Below are positions 6,946 through 15,609 of a stretch of DNA of 34,041 bases, piece by piece (the first letter of the stretch is position 1; each line of letters starts with the position of its first letter). The stretch spans positions 1 through 34,041 of the forward strand of contig DAHUYJ010000010.1 in NCBI GenBank assembly GCA_027315225.1, given 5' to 3'. The position numbers were made by a program, and so were the translations under genes. The notes beneath the pieces are model-generated. The model was not told the DNA's origin. It did no database searches and saw only the letters and a list, made by a program, of their open reading frames with translations. The DNA comes from Candidatus Saccharimonadota bacterium. GTDB taxonomy: Bacteria; Patescibacteriota; Saccharimonadia; Saccharimonadales; UBA4665.

Positions 6946-9900
6946 TGCTGGCTTACCGAGGGATCGCGGCACTCTCGGATTTTCGTTCAAAAAAGCTGCT
7001 CCACCGCCTACAGGCGGTTGATGCTTCGATCACCGGTGTTGGAGCCGAGTACGTCCACCTGGTCGACCTCGAGCGCAAGCTGGATTCGGACGAAGACGCG
7101 CAACTTCAGCGACTGGTCACGTACGGTACGCCGTACGGGGGCTCGGCTAATGGTACGCTCTATCTGGTGGTGCCACGGCCGGGAACAATTTCCCCCTGGT
7201 CATCCAAAGCCACGGATATTGTCCATAACTCCGGTTTGACGACCATCAAACGTGTAGAGCGGGGAATTGCCTATTACATAACCGGCGCCAAGCCCGGCGA
7301 CCCAGCCATTGCCGCGTTATTGCACGACCGTATGACCGAGAGCGTGTTACCCGATATAGAGTCGGCACAGATCCTGTTCAAGACCACCGAGCCCAAGGAA
7401 CTGCGCACTATCGATCGGGCCAAGCTCAAAGCCGCCGACAAGGAGCTCGGCTTAGCGTTGACTGATGACGAAATCACTTATCTCGAACAGGCGTACGCCG
7501 AACTCAGGCGCGACCCGACCGACGTGGAGCTAATGATGTTCGCCCAAGTAAACAGCGAGCATTGCCGGCACAAGATCTTCAATGCCGACTGGATCGTTGA
7601 CGGCACAAAACAACCCAAGAGCCTTTTTAAGATGATCAAAAACACCTACGAACAGGGCGGCCAGGACGTGTTATCTGCGTATCATGATAACGCCGCAGTA
7701 CTCAAAGGCCCCCGGGCCGGCAGGTTCTTCAGCGATCCGGTGAGCGGTGCATATGATTATCATCACGAGCCGGTACACAGCGTCATCAAGGTTGAAACGC
7801 ACAACCATCCGACGGCTATCGCGCCCGTGCCCGGGGCCGCCACCGGCATCGGCGGCGAGATCCGAGACGAAGCGGCTACCGGACGCGGCGGCACGTCCAA
7901 GATGGGCTTGAGCGGTTACACGGTCTCCAATCTGGAGATACCGGGAAGCGTACAGCCGTGGGAACAGCCATACGGCAAGCCTGGACGTATTGCTTCGGCG
8001 CTGGATATCATGCTGGAAGCGCCGATAGGCGGCGCCGGTTTTGCCAACGAATTCGGCCGGCCGAACCTTTGCGGCTATTTCCGCACGTACCAGCAAACAA
8101 TCGGCGACAACGTATGGGGCTACCACAAACCAATCATGATTGCCGGCGGCCTGGGCAATATCCGCGACCAACATGTCGCCAAAAAGCAGCTTCCCGTAGA
8201 CGCCTTAGTTATCGTACTAGGCGGTCCGTCCATGCTGATCGGCCTGGGCGGCAGCGCGGCTTCCAGCATGCAAGCCGGTGCAAGCCAGGAAGATCTCGAT
8301 TTTGCCTCCGTCCAACGTGGCAACGGAGAGATTGAGCGCCGTGTCCAGGAAGTAATCAATGCCTGTTGGGCACTGGGATCCAAAAACCCGATCTTAAGCA
8401 TCCATGATGTCGGTGCCGGCGGCCTGTCCAACGCTTTGCCGGAGCTGATACATGATTCCGGCCGCGGCGCGATATTCAAACTGCGAGACATCCCAAGCGC
8501 CGAACCCGGACTCTCACCTATGGAAATTTGGTGTAACGAAGCCCAGGAGCGGTATGTACTAGCCATCGCACCGAGCGAACTAGAGCCCTTCTCCAAAACC
8601 TGCGAGCGCGAACGATGCCCATTCGCCGTTGTCGGAACGGTGACGGCAAATGACCAACTAGTACTCAAAGACGAACTATTCAAAAATAAACCGATTGACC
8701 TGCCGATGAACGTGTTGTTCGGCAAACCACCAAAGATGGTCCGAGAAACCACTCGTGAAGACAACAAGGCCAGCGAGCTGGACATAGGCAACATCGAGTT
8801 AGATGAAGCCGTCGAACGAGTGCTTAGATTGCCGGTTGTCGGCAGCAAGAAGTTCCTGATCACCATAGGCGATCGGACAGTTGGCGGCTTGGTCACACGC
8901 GACCAAATGGTCGGGCCATGGCAGGTACCGGTCAGCGATGTAGCGGTCAGTGCCGTGTCGTTTGATTCCAAAGCAGGGGAAGCGATGGCCATGGGCGAAC
9001 GCACGCCTCTGGCCGTGTTGAATGCCCCGGCGGCCGCCCGCATGGCGGTCGCAGAAGCCGTTACCAATATTGCCGCCGCCGATGTGCAAACACTTCAGGA
9101 CATCAAGCTGTCCGCCAACTGGATGGCGGCCGCCGGCCGCGGCCAAGAAGACCAACGCTTGTTCGACAGTGTGCGCGCTATAGGTGAAGAATTTGCGCCC
9201 GCCTTAGGCCTGACCATACCTGTCGGCAAAGACTCATTAAGCATGCGCACGGTCTGGGAAGAAGACGACAAGAATAAGTCTGTCACCGCGCCGGTTTCGC
9301 TCATCGCGACCGGGTTCGCCCCAACACAAGATACCGGCCGGACTTTGACACCACAGCTTGATCTTTCGCAGCCCAGCCGTCTTATCCTGGTAGAGCTAGG
9401 GAGCAGTCCGCGTCTGGGCGGTTCGGCGTTAGCCCAGGCCTACAACAGACCAGGCGGAGAAACGCCTGATGCAGATGCCAGCGTACTCAAGGACTTTTTC
9501 CCTCGGATTTCAAGAATACGTGACCGGGTTTTGGCATACCACGACCGTTCTGACGGCGGCCTGCTGGCAACCGTACTGGAGATGGCGTTCGCCAGCCGTT
9601 GCGGGCTGGGACTGGAGATCGGCCGCCTCTGCGGCTCCCCGCTCGAAAAACTCTTCAACGAAGAACTGGGGGTGGTTTTACAAGTCAAGGAAACCGACGC
9701 CCGCAACATTATTAAATTGTTCGGCAACGCTGTCGACATCGGCCGGCCAACAAAGGATCAGAGCATCGTCATCTCGGATGGAACCGAAATATACCGAAAC
9801 ACCCGTGCCAAACTGGAAAGCTGGTGGAGCGAAACCAGCTACCAGCTGCAAAAGTTGCGCGATAATCCCGAATCCGCTGATCAGGAATTCAAGGCTATAC

Positions 9901-10754
9901 AGGATAATAAAGACCCCGGGCTTTCTCCGGTAGTCAGCTTCGAGGTGTCTGACAAAAAATACTCCAACAAGCCCAAGGTTGCCATATTCCGCGAACAAGG
10001 CGTTAACGGGCAAATCGAAATGGCGGCCGCCTTCGACCGGGCCGGCTTTACCAGCGTGGACGTACATCTCAACGACATTATGAGCGACCGGGTCAACCTG
10101 GATGACTTTACGGGGCTGGCGGCCTGCGGCGGGTTTAGTTACGGTGATGTGCTCGGAGCCGGGGAGGGTTGGGCCAAATCCATCCTCTACAGCGACAAAC
10201 TGCATAACATATTTAGTACATTTTTTACTCGGCCGGACACGTTCACGTTAGGTGTTTGTAACGGCTGCCAGATGCTCGCAGCGCTCAAGGGGCTCATACC
10301 TGGCGCCGGGAACTGGCCGACATTTCTTAGAAACACCTCCGAGCAATACGAAGCCCGGGTTGTCACGACCCGAATCAACGAATCGCCGTCAATCTTCTTC
10401 AAAGATATGGCCGGCTCGATGCTGCCGGTCCCGGTCGCCCACGGGGAAGGACGCGCCCAATTCGCTAATAAAAAGCAGCTACAGGCCGACCTAAAAGACA
10501 ACCTGGTCGTCGCCCAGTACGTCGATAATTACGGTCACATAACCGAACGGTACCCGGCCAACCCCAACGGCTCGGAGCAGGGTATTACCGCCCTGACCAC
10601 ACCAGACGGCCGGGCGACTATCTTGATGCCGCACCCCGAGCGCGCTTTCTTAACACGCCAGCTCTCCTGGCATCCGGCGGAGTGGCCTACCGATTCACCG
10701 TGGATGAAAATCTTCCAAAACGCCCGCGCCTGGACCAAATATAACCGGGACTAA
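6945..10754 (+). CDS. purL: Phosphoribosylformylglycinamidine synthase, single-chain large form
   Basis: Converts FGAR to FGAM using glutamine and ATP. 1269 residues in one chain: an N-terminal PurS-like region, tandem PurM-like halves, and a C-terminal glutaminase from about residue 1009. The synthase part shows [24 protein letters not shown] and [13 protein letters not shown]. The glutaminase has REQGVNGQ, the nucleophile Cys1105 in VCNGCQ, and His1230 and Glu1232 in MPHPERA. This is the E. coli / Bacteroidetes / eukaryote architecture rather than the split PurS-PurQ-PurL of Firmicutes and archaea. Start GTG overlaps the purM stop by one base and GGAGG lies seven bases upstream. Confidence 0.97.
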   Translation: MLAYRGIAALSDFRSKKLLHRLQAVDASITGVGAEYVHLVDLERKLDSDEDAQLQRLVTYGTPYGGSANGTLYLVVPRPGTISPWSSKATDIVHNSGLTTIKRVERGIAYYITGAKPGDPAIAALLHDRMTESVLPDIESAQILFKTTEPKELRTIDRAKLKAADKELGLALTDDEITYLEQAYAELRRDPTDVELMMFAQVNSEHCRHKIFNADWIVDGTKQPKSLFKMIKNTYEQGGQDVLSAYHDNAAVLKGPRAGRFFSDPVSGAYDYHHEPVHSVIKVETHNHPTAIAPVPGAATGIGGEIRDEAATGRGGTSKMGLSGYTVSNLEIPGSVQPWEQPYGKPGRIASALDIMLEAPIGGAGFANEFGRPNLCGYFRTYQQTIGDNVWGYHKPIMIAGGLGNIRDQHVAKKQLPVDALVIVLGGPSMLIGLGGSAASSMQAGASQEDLDFASVQRGNGEIERRVQEVINACWALGSKNPILSIHDVGAGGLSNALPELIHDSGRGAIFKLRDIPSAEPGLSPMEIWCNEAQERYVLAIAPSELEPFSKTCERERCPFAVVGTVTANDQLVLKDELFKNKPIDLPMNVLFGKPPKMVRETTREDNKASELDIGNIELDEAVERVLRLPVVGSKKFLITIGDRTVGGLVTRDQMVGPWQVPVSDVAVSAVSFDSKAGEAMAMGERTPLAVLNAPAAARMAVAEAVTNIAAADVQTLQDIKLSANWMAAAGRGQEDQRLFDSVRAIGEEFAPALGLTIPVGKDSLSMRTVWEEDDKNKSVTAPVSLIATGFAPTQDTGRTLTPQLDLSQPSRLILVELGSSPRLGGSALAQAYNRPGGETPDADASVLKDFFPRISRIRDRVLAYHDRSDGGLLATVLEMAFASRCGLGLEIGRLCGSPLEKLFNEELGVVLQVKETDARNIIKLFGNAVDIGRPTKDQSIVISDGTEIYRNTRAKLESWWSETSYQLQKLRDNPESADQEFKAIQDNKDPGLSPVVSFEVSDKKYSNKPKVAIFREQGVNGQIEMAAAFDRAGFTSVDVHLNDIMSDRVNLDDFTGLAACGGFSYGDVLGAGEGWAKSILYSDKLHNIFSTFFTRPDTFTLGVCNGCQMLAALKGLIPGAGNWPTFLRNTSEQYEARVVTTRINESPSIFFKDMAGSMLPVPVAHGEGRAQFANKKQLQADLKDNLVVAQYVDNYGHITERYPANPNGSEQGITALTTPDGRATILMPHPERAFLTRQLSWHPAEWPTDSPWMKIFQNARAWTKYNRD

Positions 10755-10761
10755 TTAACAG

Positions 10762-10798
10762 CTTGGGTTCAGGCGACAACTTCAACTTTGAGCCCAAG
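10762..10798. repeat. Inverted repeat at the purL / unknown-gene convergence
   Basis: CTTGGGTTC (10762-10770) and GAGCCCAAG (10790-10798) can form a nine-pair stem with one wobble and a 19-base loop, spanning the stop codon of the minus-strand unknown gene just after the purL stop. It may act as a bidirectional transcription end or 3' protection, but lacks a clear U-run on either strand. Confidence 0.35.
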
Positions 10799-11212
10799 TT
10801 CATCCATTGCTATCGGCTCTTCCTTACCGTAGTTAGGCAATGAAACACAAAAGCCACCAGTTAATTCTATGTAACCCCCATAGGCTGGTGACATCTCTTT
10901 TACTTTACCCTCCGCTTCAGAAAAGCGTACCAGGTCGCCGGTTCTTTCGCCCCACTGGCCAGGAGTTTCATCATAGACCCCGTGTTTAGTAATTGTGGCT
11001 GGGGCATCTTTTATGACTCGAGCAGCAACTCTTGTTCCGCGCCAACGCTCTGTAAGCATCTTGCGACGCTTGGCTGCATTGCCAGACTCGACAACACGGA
11101 ATGGCGTACAGCCGGTACCGTCTTCCTCATGCTGCGATCGAACCGCAATTACTAAATCCGTTAGAATATCTGAGTCTGGGGAAAGCGCTTCAGCTTTGGC
11201 AACTGTTTTCAT
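10769..11212 (-). CDS. Unknown 147-residue protein
   Basis: I do not recognise this protein. It is soluble (no signal peptide or membrane segment). The middle is basic (AAKRRKMLTERWRGTR, about residues 47-62); the C-terminal part is glycine- and aromatic-rich and looks beta-rich (YGGYIELTGGFCVSLPNYG). It carries its own convincing promoter (TTGACA, 17 bases, TAATTT) and SD (GAGG, about seven bases from ATG), which supports it as a real gene. It sits alone between purL and pyrE, in an AT-rich upstream setting unlike its neighbours, which could mean later acquisition. Convergent with purL. Confidence 0.72.
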   Translation of the reverse strand: MKTVAKAEALSPDSDILTDLVIAVRSQHEEDGTGCTPFRVVESGNAAKRRKMLTERWRGTRVAARVIKDAPATITKHGVYDETPGQWGERTGDLVRFSEAEGKVKEMSPAYGGYIELTGGFCVSLPNYGKEEPIAMDELGLKVEVVA

Positions 11213-11236
11213 AGAAATTCCTCACTTAATAAATTT

Positions 11237-11265
11237 AAATTAATATATAAAATTTATTCTGTCAA
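11237..11265 (-). promoter_or_regulatory. Promoter of the 147-residue unknown gene
   Basis: Perfect -35 TTGACA (11265-11260), 17-base spacer, -10 TAATTT (11242-11237). RNA would start near 11230, giving an 18-base leader with the SD. The region just after pyrE is strongly AT-rich. Confidence 0.6.
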
Positions 11266-11277
11266 CTTTTGTGTGCT

Positions 11278-11886
11278 TCAGGCTTTTAGAAACTCGAGGC
11301 ACTTCTGGTAGTGTTTGTCGTCGATCTTGCCCTCACTGTGCATGATGTCGACAACTTCGCGGACAGTCATGAAGGCGTGCAGGTTATAGCCGTTCTCTTC
11401 CAGCGCTTGGCGGCCGCCTTTGCCGTAATCCAGCAGGACCATAGCGTCTTTTATAACCAAACCTTGCCGCTCCATAGCCGCTGTAGCTTCCAAAAGTGAA
11501 GTCGCGCGCGTCACCAGGTCTTCGATCATGACGACCGTTTCACCCTCGTTGTACTCGCCCTCAAGTGCTTTTTTGAGCCCGTAACCTTTGGCCAGTCCCT
11601 CTTTGCGCATGAAGATCCAGGGCCGTTCTATCTCCAGGCTGATGGCACCGGCAATCGGCAGGGCAGCGTAGGCGACGCCGGCCAAGCGATCGTAGGTAAG
11701 CGATTCAAGTTGGGCCGCATACAGCTTGGCAACTTTTTTGAGGACCTTCGGGTAGCTGATGAATAATCGCAAATCAAGGTACATCGGGCTGACGATGCCG
11801 CTTTTGAACGTAAACTCGCCGAATTTGAGCGCTCCGATCTCATAGAGGTCAAGCGCCAGCTCTTTTTTCTGGTCTTCTGTGCCCAC
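11278..11886 (-). CDS. pyrE: Orotate phosphoribosyltransferase
   Basis: Joins orotate to PRPP to give OMP. 202 residues, normal length. Visible: FKSG (27-30, orotate site), MRKEGLAKGYG (93-103, catalytic lysine loop) and the PRPP loop VVMIEDLVTRATS (118-130). In that loop the usual TTGGS reads TRATS, so the two glycines are replaced by Ala and Thr, a noticeable divergence. The start codon is GTG; AAAGGAG lies six bases upstream inside the end of pyrF, and the GTG shares one base with the pyrF stop. Second gene of the minus-strand pyrF-pyrE pair. Confidence 0.93.
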   Translation of the reverse strand: MGTEDQKKELALDLYEIGALKFGEFTFKSGIVSPMYLDLRLFISYPKVLKKVAKLYAAQLESLTYDRLAGVAYAALPIAGAISLEIERPWIFMRKEGLAKGYGLKKALEGEYNEGETVVMIEDLVTRATSLLEATAAMERQGLVIKDAMVLLDYGKGGRQALEENGYNLHAFMTVREVVDIMHSEGKIDDKHYQKCLEFLKA

Positions 11887-12737
11887 TACTGCTCCTTTCG
11901 ATATCGGTTAATCTCGTCGCGGGCCTGGAGCGCCGCCTGTTGGGCCGCTTCGGCAAAGTCCTCGCCGCCGGAAGCATAGATGATGGAGCGGGATGAATTA
12001 ATGATCAGGCCATTGCCATCGCTGGTAATCCCCGCCTGTACCGTTGCCTCGATATCGCCGCCCTGGGCTCCAAAGCCGGGCACCAAAAAGGGCATGTCGT
12101 CACCAACCAGCCGGCGGACCTCGGCCAATTCTTGCGGCGCGGTAGCCCCGACTACCAGCAAGCAGTTGCCATTCGCATTCCACTCATCACGCACGTGCTC
12201 GGCAACATGTACGTATAACTTGCGGCCGTCAACCAGCATATCCTGGAATTCGTCAGAGCCTTTGTTGGACATCCGGCAAAGCACGATAATGCCCTTGTCC
12301 TTGCGGTCCAAAAAGGGCTGAAAAGCCTTTCGCCCCTCATATGGCTGGACCGTAACAGCGTCAACGCCCAGGTAATCAAACGCGAACGTAGTGTAGTGAC
12401 TGTTAGTGGTATCAATATCGCCTCGTTTAAAATCCAGAATAACCGGTATATCCGGATGTTGGGTTTTAATGTAATCGCAGGTCTGGTTCAGCTCCGTTAT
12501 TCCGTCTGCGCCGCGCGCCTCATAAAAGGCCGAGTTTGGCTTAAAGGCGCAGACCGCGTCTGCCGTGGCATCGATAATTGCTTTACTGAAATCAAAGAAG
12601 GGTGTTTTGCTCTCGCGCACATGTTCCGGCAACTTATCGATATTGGGGTCAAGTCCGACGCACAGCAAAGAATTATTTCTGGCCCAGGCCGCAGCTAGTT
12701 TGCGCTTAAAATCCATATACTTGTAAGTGGTTTTCAT
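11886..12737 (-). CDS. pyrF: Orotidine-5'-phosphate decarboxylase, long (type 2) form
   Basis: Decarboxylates OMP to UMP. 283 residues, matching the longer family that includes mycobacterial PyrF rather than the 230-240 residue form. Active-site strand LDFKRGDIDTT (101-111) holds Asp102, Lys104 and Asp107; NNSLLCVGLDP (21-31) and LVPGFGAQGGD are further landmarks. Two starts are possible: Met1 (12737) and Met8 (12716, MDFKRKL). The -10 TATAAT ends only two bases before Met1, so RNA would begin inside that codon; Met8 also aligns better with the usual family N-terminus. Neither has a good SD. The gene is divergent from pyrD with only 14 bases between the two outer ATGs. Confidence 0.93.
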   Translation of the reverse strand: MKTTYKYMDFKRKLAAAWARNNSLLCVGLDPNIDKLPEHVRESKTPFFDFSKAIIDATADAVCAFKPNSAFYEARGADGITELNQTCDYIKTQHPDIPVILDFKRGDIDTTNSHYTTFAFDYLGVDAVTVQPYEGRKAFQPFLDRKDKGIIVLCRMSNKGSDEFQDMLVDGRKLYVHVAEHVRDEWNANGNCLLVVGATAPQELAEVRRLVGDDMPFLVPGFGAQGGDIEATVQAGITSDGNGLIINSSRSIIYASGGEDFAEAAQQAALQARDEINRYRKEQ

Positions 12738-12738
12738 T

Positions 12739-12745
12739 TATTATA
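12739..12745. promoter_or_regulatory. Bidirectional -10 shared by pyrF and pyrD
   Basis: TATTATA on + contains TATTAT (12739-12744) for pyrD, and its complement contains TATAAT (12745-12740) for pyrF. The + hexamer ends seven bases before the pyrD ATG, predicting a leaderless pyrD mRNA starting at 12752. The minus hexamer predicts a pyrF start near 12733. The two predicted starts are about 18-20 bases apart, as expected for overlapping symmetric -10 elements. Confidence 0.55.
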
Positions 12746-12751
12746 CATGTA

Positions 12752-13837
12752 ATGCCCCAGCTGCCAGCCATATTCTTTGATCCCGCCAAAACGTTTGATG
12801 ACAACTTTGACCATGGTCCGTTCCTGGCTGCCGGACCGGCGTATCAGAACGAGGGTGAACCTTCGTATACTTTTTTGGGCCACAAGCTCTACTCGCCGTT
12901 CGGCATCGCCGCCGGCTCGCTGCCGACCTCCAAGCACGTTGGCGGTGCTTTTAATCGTGGCTTTGACGTCGTCTGCTACAAGACCCAGCGCAGCGTACCA
13001 TTCCCTGTCAATGAGTTTCCAAACGTAGTCTATTTGGATATCGACGGCGACCTCACACTTGAGAAAGCCGCCCGGCCGTTAGCGGGCCGCCTGACCTCGG
13101 ACGTGCCACTGGAGAAGTTGACCATCACTAACTCTTTCGGCAATCCGTCGCGCGGGCCGGGTTTCTGGGTCAATGACATGAAAAAAGCCGTGGCCGCGCA
13201 AGGCAAGGGCCAGCTGCTGATCGCCAGCGTAGTAGGGACGATACGAGAGGGCTTTGGCAAAGAAGATTATTACCAGGATTTTGCCGACGCAGCCGGTTTG
13301 GCCGTCAGTGCTGGCGCGCCTGCTGTTGAGATCAACCTGTCATGTCCCAATGTCGCCAACGAAGGTGTTGTTTGCTACACCCATGACGCCGTTCTCAGCA
13401 TTGCCCAGCGCACCAAAGCCAAGGTCGGCGACGTCCCCATCATCGCCAAGATTGGCTACTTTACACCGGACCAACAGGAACTTCTGGAAAAGATCGTGCT
13501 GGATACCAGGGATTACGTATCGGCTTTTTCGGCCATCAATACCATCCAGGCCGCCATTGTCGACGAAGACGGCAAGCAACTGTTACCCGGTGAGGGCCGC
13601 CTGAGGTCCGGCGTGTGCGGCGCAGGCATCAAATGGGCCGGCATCGACATGGTCAAACGCCTGGACGCCTTACGCAAAAAACACCGCCTGAGCTTTGAGA
13701 TCATCGGCGTCGGCGGCGTCATGGCTCCGGCTGACTTCCACGACTACCGCGCTGCCGGCGCCGACGTTGTCCAGTCCGTCACTGCCGCCATGTGGAACGA
13801 CCAGCTGGCTGCCGAGATAAAGGCTACTCTACACTAA
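12752..13837 (+). CDS. pyrD: Dihydroorotate dehydrogenase
   Basis: FMN enzyme oxidising dihydroorotate to orotate. 361 residues. The active-site segment EINLSCPNVANEG carries Cys198 where class 1 enzymes have cysteine and class 2 (membrane, quinone) enzymes have serine. The FMN phosphate site is IIGVGGVM, followed by GADVVQSVTAAMW. It is about 50 residues longer than class 1A enzymes, mainly in the N-terminal part, but no membrane helix is visible. No pyrK-like electron-transfer partner is nearby, so a class 1A fumarate-type reaction is the simplest guess; the acceptor is not proven. No SD; the start at ATG 12752 lies seven bases after a TATTAT, as in a leaderless gene. Confidence 0.92.
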   Translation: MPQLPAIFFDPAKTFDDNFDHGPFLAAGPAYQNEGEPSYTFLGHKLYSPFGIAAGSLPTSKHVGGAFNRGFDVVCYKTQRSVPFPVNEFPNVVYLDIDGDLTLEKAARPLAGRLTSDVPLEKLTITNSFGNPSRGPGFWVNDMKKAVAAQGKGQLLIASVVGTIREGFGKEDYYQDFADAAGLAVSAGAPAVEINLSCPNVANEGVVCYTHDAVLSIAQRTKAKVGDVPIIAKIGYFTPDQQELLEKIVLDTRDYVSAFSAINTIQAAIVDEDGKQLLPGEGRLRSGVCGAGIKWAGIDMVKRLDALRKKHRLSFEIIGVGGVMAPADFHDYRAAGADVVQSVTAAMWNDQLAAEIKATLH

Positions 13838-13839
13838 AT

Positions 13840-13868
13840 TTGGCGAAAGTTAACTTGTTGTTTATAAT
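13840..13868 (+). promoter_or_regulatory. Promoter of the 162-residue unknown gene
   Basis: TTGGCG (13840-13845), 17 bases, TATAAT (13863-13868). RNA would begin near 13875. GAGG (13879-13882) is a good SD seven bases before the ATG at 13890. Confidence 0.6.
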
Positions 13869-13889
13869 AAGTTTAAGCGAGGTTACCTA

Positions 13890-14378
13890 ATGAAGAAGCC
13901 CGGGAGCATAACATATGAGGAGGTCGCTGCCAACTTTGGTCTACCGGTTGTTCCAGCAGACACCGACCCTTACTTTGACGAAGAGGGAGCGCACACTGCA
14001 CGAGGTTATTTTTTAAACGCCCTGCGCTTGGTTGAGAGTATGGCTGATGTAGACATGGGGTTCGACGGCACGGACTTTTCCCAGGCTGTAGAGCACGTTG
14101 TTCGGGAAGAGCTTGAGATACCTCCAGAAATGCCCTCCGAGGGTATAAGGATAGACTTTTGTGGTTATTCCTCAGGATATGCGGCTTGGGGCTGGATACG
14201 TTTACTAAAAGGCGACAGCCTTACCCGGTTACTACAGAGTTTTTCAGTGGCTTATGACATCGACCCAGAAAGTTTAGTCAATATGTCTCTCGAGAACTAT
14301 ATAGCGCGTAAGCTCGGTTATAGTTTTCAAAAAGAACAGCCCGAAAATTCTTTATTGCGGTGGTACGACTTACCTTAA
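13890..14378 (+). CDS. Unknown 162-residue acidic protein
   Basis: Not recognised. The protein is soluble and acidic, with no signal peptide. It opens with ITYEEVAANFGLPVVP, followed by a predicted helical middle (GYFLNALRLVESMADVDMGF). A Cys sits in IDFCGYSSGYAAWGW. The last third (LLQSFSVAYDIDPESLV and LENYIARKLGY) is helical. It is supported as a gene by its own near-consensus promoter and SD. It stands between pyrD and the convergent pyrC, separated from each by short gaps (about 50 and 15 bases), so it interrupts the pyrimidine cluster without sharing its leaderless style. Function unknown. Confidence 0.75.
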   Translation: MKKPGSITYEEVAANFGLPVVPADTDPYFDEEGAHTARGYFLNALRLVESMADVDMGFDGTDFSQAVEHVVREELEIPPEMPSEGIRIDFCGYSSGYAAWGWIRLLKGDSLTRLLQSFSVAYDIDPESLVNMSLENYIARKLGYSFQKEQPENSLLRWYDLP

Positions 14379-14393
14379 AAGATCTGCTCCAGG

Positions 14394-15446
14394 TTATGGC
14401 AGTAGCCGACCGCTGCCGGGCTTGACTAGAACCTTGCCGTCGACGAAAACAGTTTCGCCGTGCAGGATAACCTTGCTGACACGGCCGACGACGCGGCGGC
14501 CGGCGAAGGGGCTCCAGCCGGCTTTAGTGAGCAGTTCCTCGTTACGGATCTCACGCTCCGACATATCAACTTCAATATGTGTACTGTCGTCAACCGGCAC
14601 GTTAAAGATACGGGCCGCGTTGGTGTGCAGACGTTCGATGAGTTGGGCTCGAGTCAAACGGCCTTCGGCTTCGGCGCTCAGCATAAGCGGCAGCGTTGTC
14701 TCCAGGCCAGGCACGCCGAATGGCGGCTTGTCACTGTCCTTCTCCTCTTTGGTGTGCGGCGCGTGATCGGATTCGATAATATCGATAGCGGCAAAGTGAT
14801 CCCACAAAAAGTCCTGGTCGGCTTGTGGCTTCAAAAACGGCTTCATGAACCCGTACGGACCAAGCTGGTCGGCATCTTTCTCGCTCAGAAACAAGTGGTG
14901 CGGCGTCACGCCGCAAGTGAGCGGTAGCCCGGCGTCTTTGGCCCTCATCACGAACTCCAACTCGGCACGGCTGGAAACATGGCACATATGCGTAGGCTTG
15001 GACACGGCCTTGAGCGTCTTCCAGACTAGGTCTGAAACGTCATCTTCGGCATGAAGCAGGATTGGCTTGCCCTCGGGCCAGGCTTCATATATGCCGCGCA
15101 GTTTGGCGCCATCAATGATAAAGCCCCCGGTTGTAATATTCAGATAAATCTTCAGCCCCATGACTTGACTAATAACTTTGGGGAATTCTGCAAAGTTGTC
15201 GCCCAAAGTGCCGAAGTGAAAGCCGATATCACAGACCGCCTGGCGCCGGGCGCTGTCTATCTTGGTCTGCAAACGGGCCTCGGTAGTAATAGGCGTAAGG
15301 TTATTAGGCATGTCCATGACTGTCGTGAAACCGCCGGCCAGCGCCGCCGAGGTGCCGCTCAAAAAATCTTCTTTGTACGTCTGGCCCGGATCTCGCAAAT
15401 GGACATGCGGGTCAATCAGGCCGGGCAAGGTAATAGTCTGGCTCAT
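14394..15446 (-). CDS. pyrC: Dihydroorotase, CAD-like compact form
   Basis: Zinc amidohydrolase closing carbamoyl-aspartate to dihydroorotate. 350 residues, shorter than the usual 420-450 residue bacterial type I enzyme because it starts directly at LPGLIDPHVHLRDPG and lacks the N-terminal beta-sandwich strand region. Metal ligands visible: His14 and His16, Lys99 (in MGLKIYLN, probably carboxylated), His132, His156 and Asp227 (SDHAPH). The opening, including YKEDFLSGTSAALAGGF, closely resembles the dihydroorotase domain of animal CAD. The TATAAT at 15459-15454 ends seven bases before the ATG, so the mRNA is predicted leaderless; no SD is present. Divergent from carA. Confidence 0.94.
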   Translation of the reverse strand: MSQTITLPGLIDPHVHLRDPGQTYKEDFLSGTSAALAGGFTTVMDMPNNLTPITTEARLQTKIDSARRQAVCDIGFHFGTLGDNFAEFPKVISQVMGLKIYLNITTGGFIIDGAKLRGIYEAWPEGKPILLHAEDDVSDLVWKTLKAVSKPTHMCHVSSRAELEFVMRAKDAGLPLTCGVTPHHLFLSEKDADQLGPYGFMKPFLKPQADQDFLWDHFAAIDIIESDHAPHTKEEKDSDKPPFGVPGLETTLPLMLSAEAEGRLTRAQLIERLHTNAARIFNVPVDDSTHIEVDMSEREIRNEELLTKAGWSPFAGRRVVGRVSKVILHGETVFVDGKVLVKPGSGRLLP

Positions 15447-15453
15447 TATTTCG

Positions 15454-15459
15454 ATTATA
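15454..15459 (-). promoter_or_regulatory. Leaderless-type -10 of pyrC
   Basis: Perfect TATAAT on the minus strand, then seven bases, then the pyrC ATG (15446). RNA should begin at the A of the start codon or one base before. The -35 region is poor. Confidence 0.6.
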
Positions 15460-15494
15460 GGCCAGGGATTGCTATATAAAAAATATTAAGAGCC

Positions 15495-15523
15495 TTGCGC
15501 GGCGGGTTATTGTTTGCTACATT
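15495..15523 (+). promoter_or_regulatory. Promoter of carA-carB-pyrB
   Basis: TTGCGC (15495-15500), 17 bases, TACATT (15518-15523), with the TG of an extended -10 at 15515-15516. RNA would begin at about 15530-15532, at or just before an ATG (15532) that is in frame with carA. That leaves about 80 bases before the likely carA start, ending in a hairpin. Confidence 0.55.
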
Positions 15524-15576
15524 CTATAGCAATGTACACGGGACCGAAGCAGCTCGCGGCTCATGCCAAGCAAGAC

Positions 15577-15609
15577 GGAAATCGCTCCGAAAGGGGCGAT
15601 TTTCTTATT
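15577..15609 (+). terminator. Terminator-like hairpin / possible attenuator before carA
   Basis: ATCGCTCC (15581-15588), a GAAA tetraloop (15589-15592) and GGGGCGAT (15593-15600) pair with one wobble; AA/TT pairs extend the stem to ten. A T-rich run (TTTCTTATT) follows and the carA ATG comes right after, at 15610. The shape is that of an intrinsic terminator inside the leader of a pyrimidine operon. No complementary antiterminator was clearly found, and PyrR-site likeness was not recognised. Confidence 0.5.

Noticed and set aside
8120-9067. Long open frame of 315 codons antisense to purL
   Set aside because: It lies fully inside a well-conserved gene, has no recognisable family or start signals, and long antisense frames are common in GC-rich coding DNA.
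15514-15516. TTG as the carA start
   Set aside because: It lies inside the promoter, overlapping the TG of the extended -10, so it would not be transcribed from that promoter.
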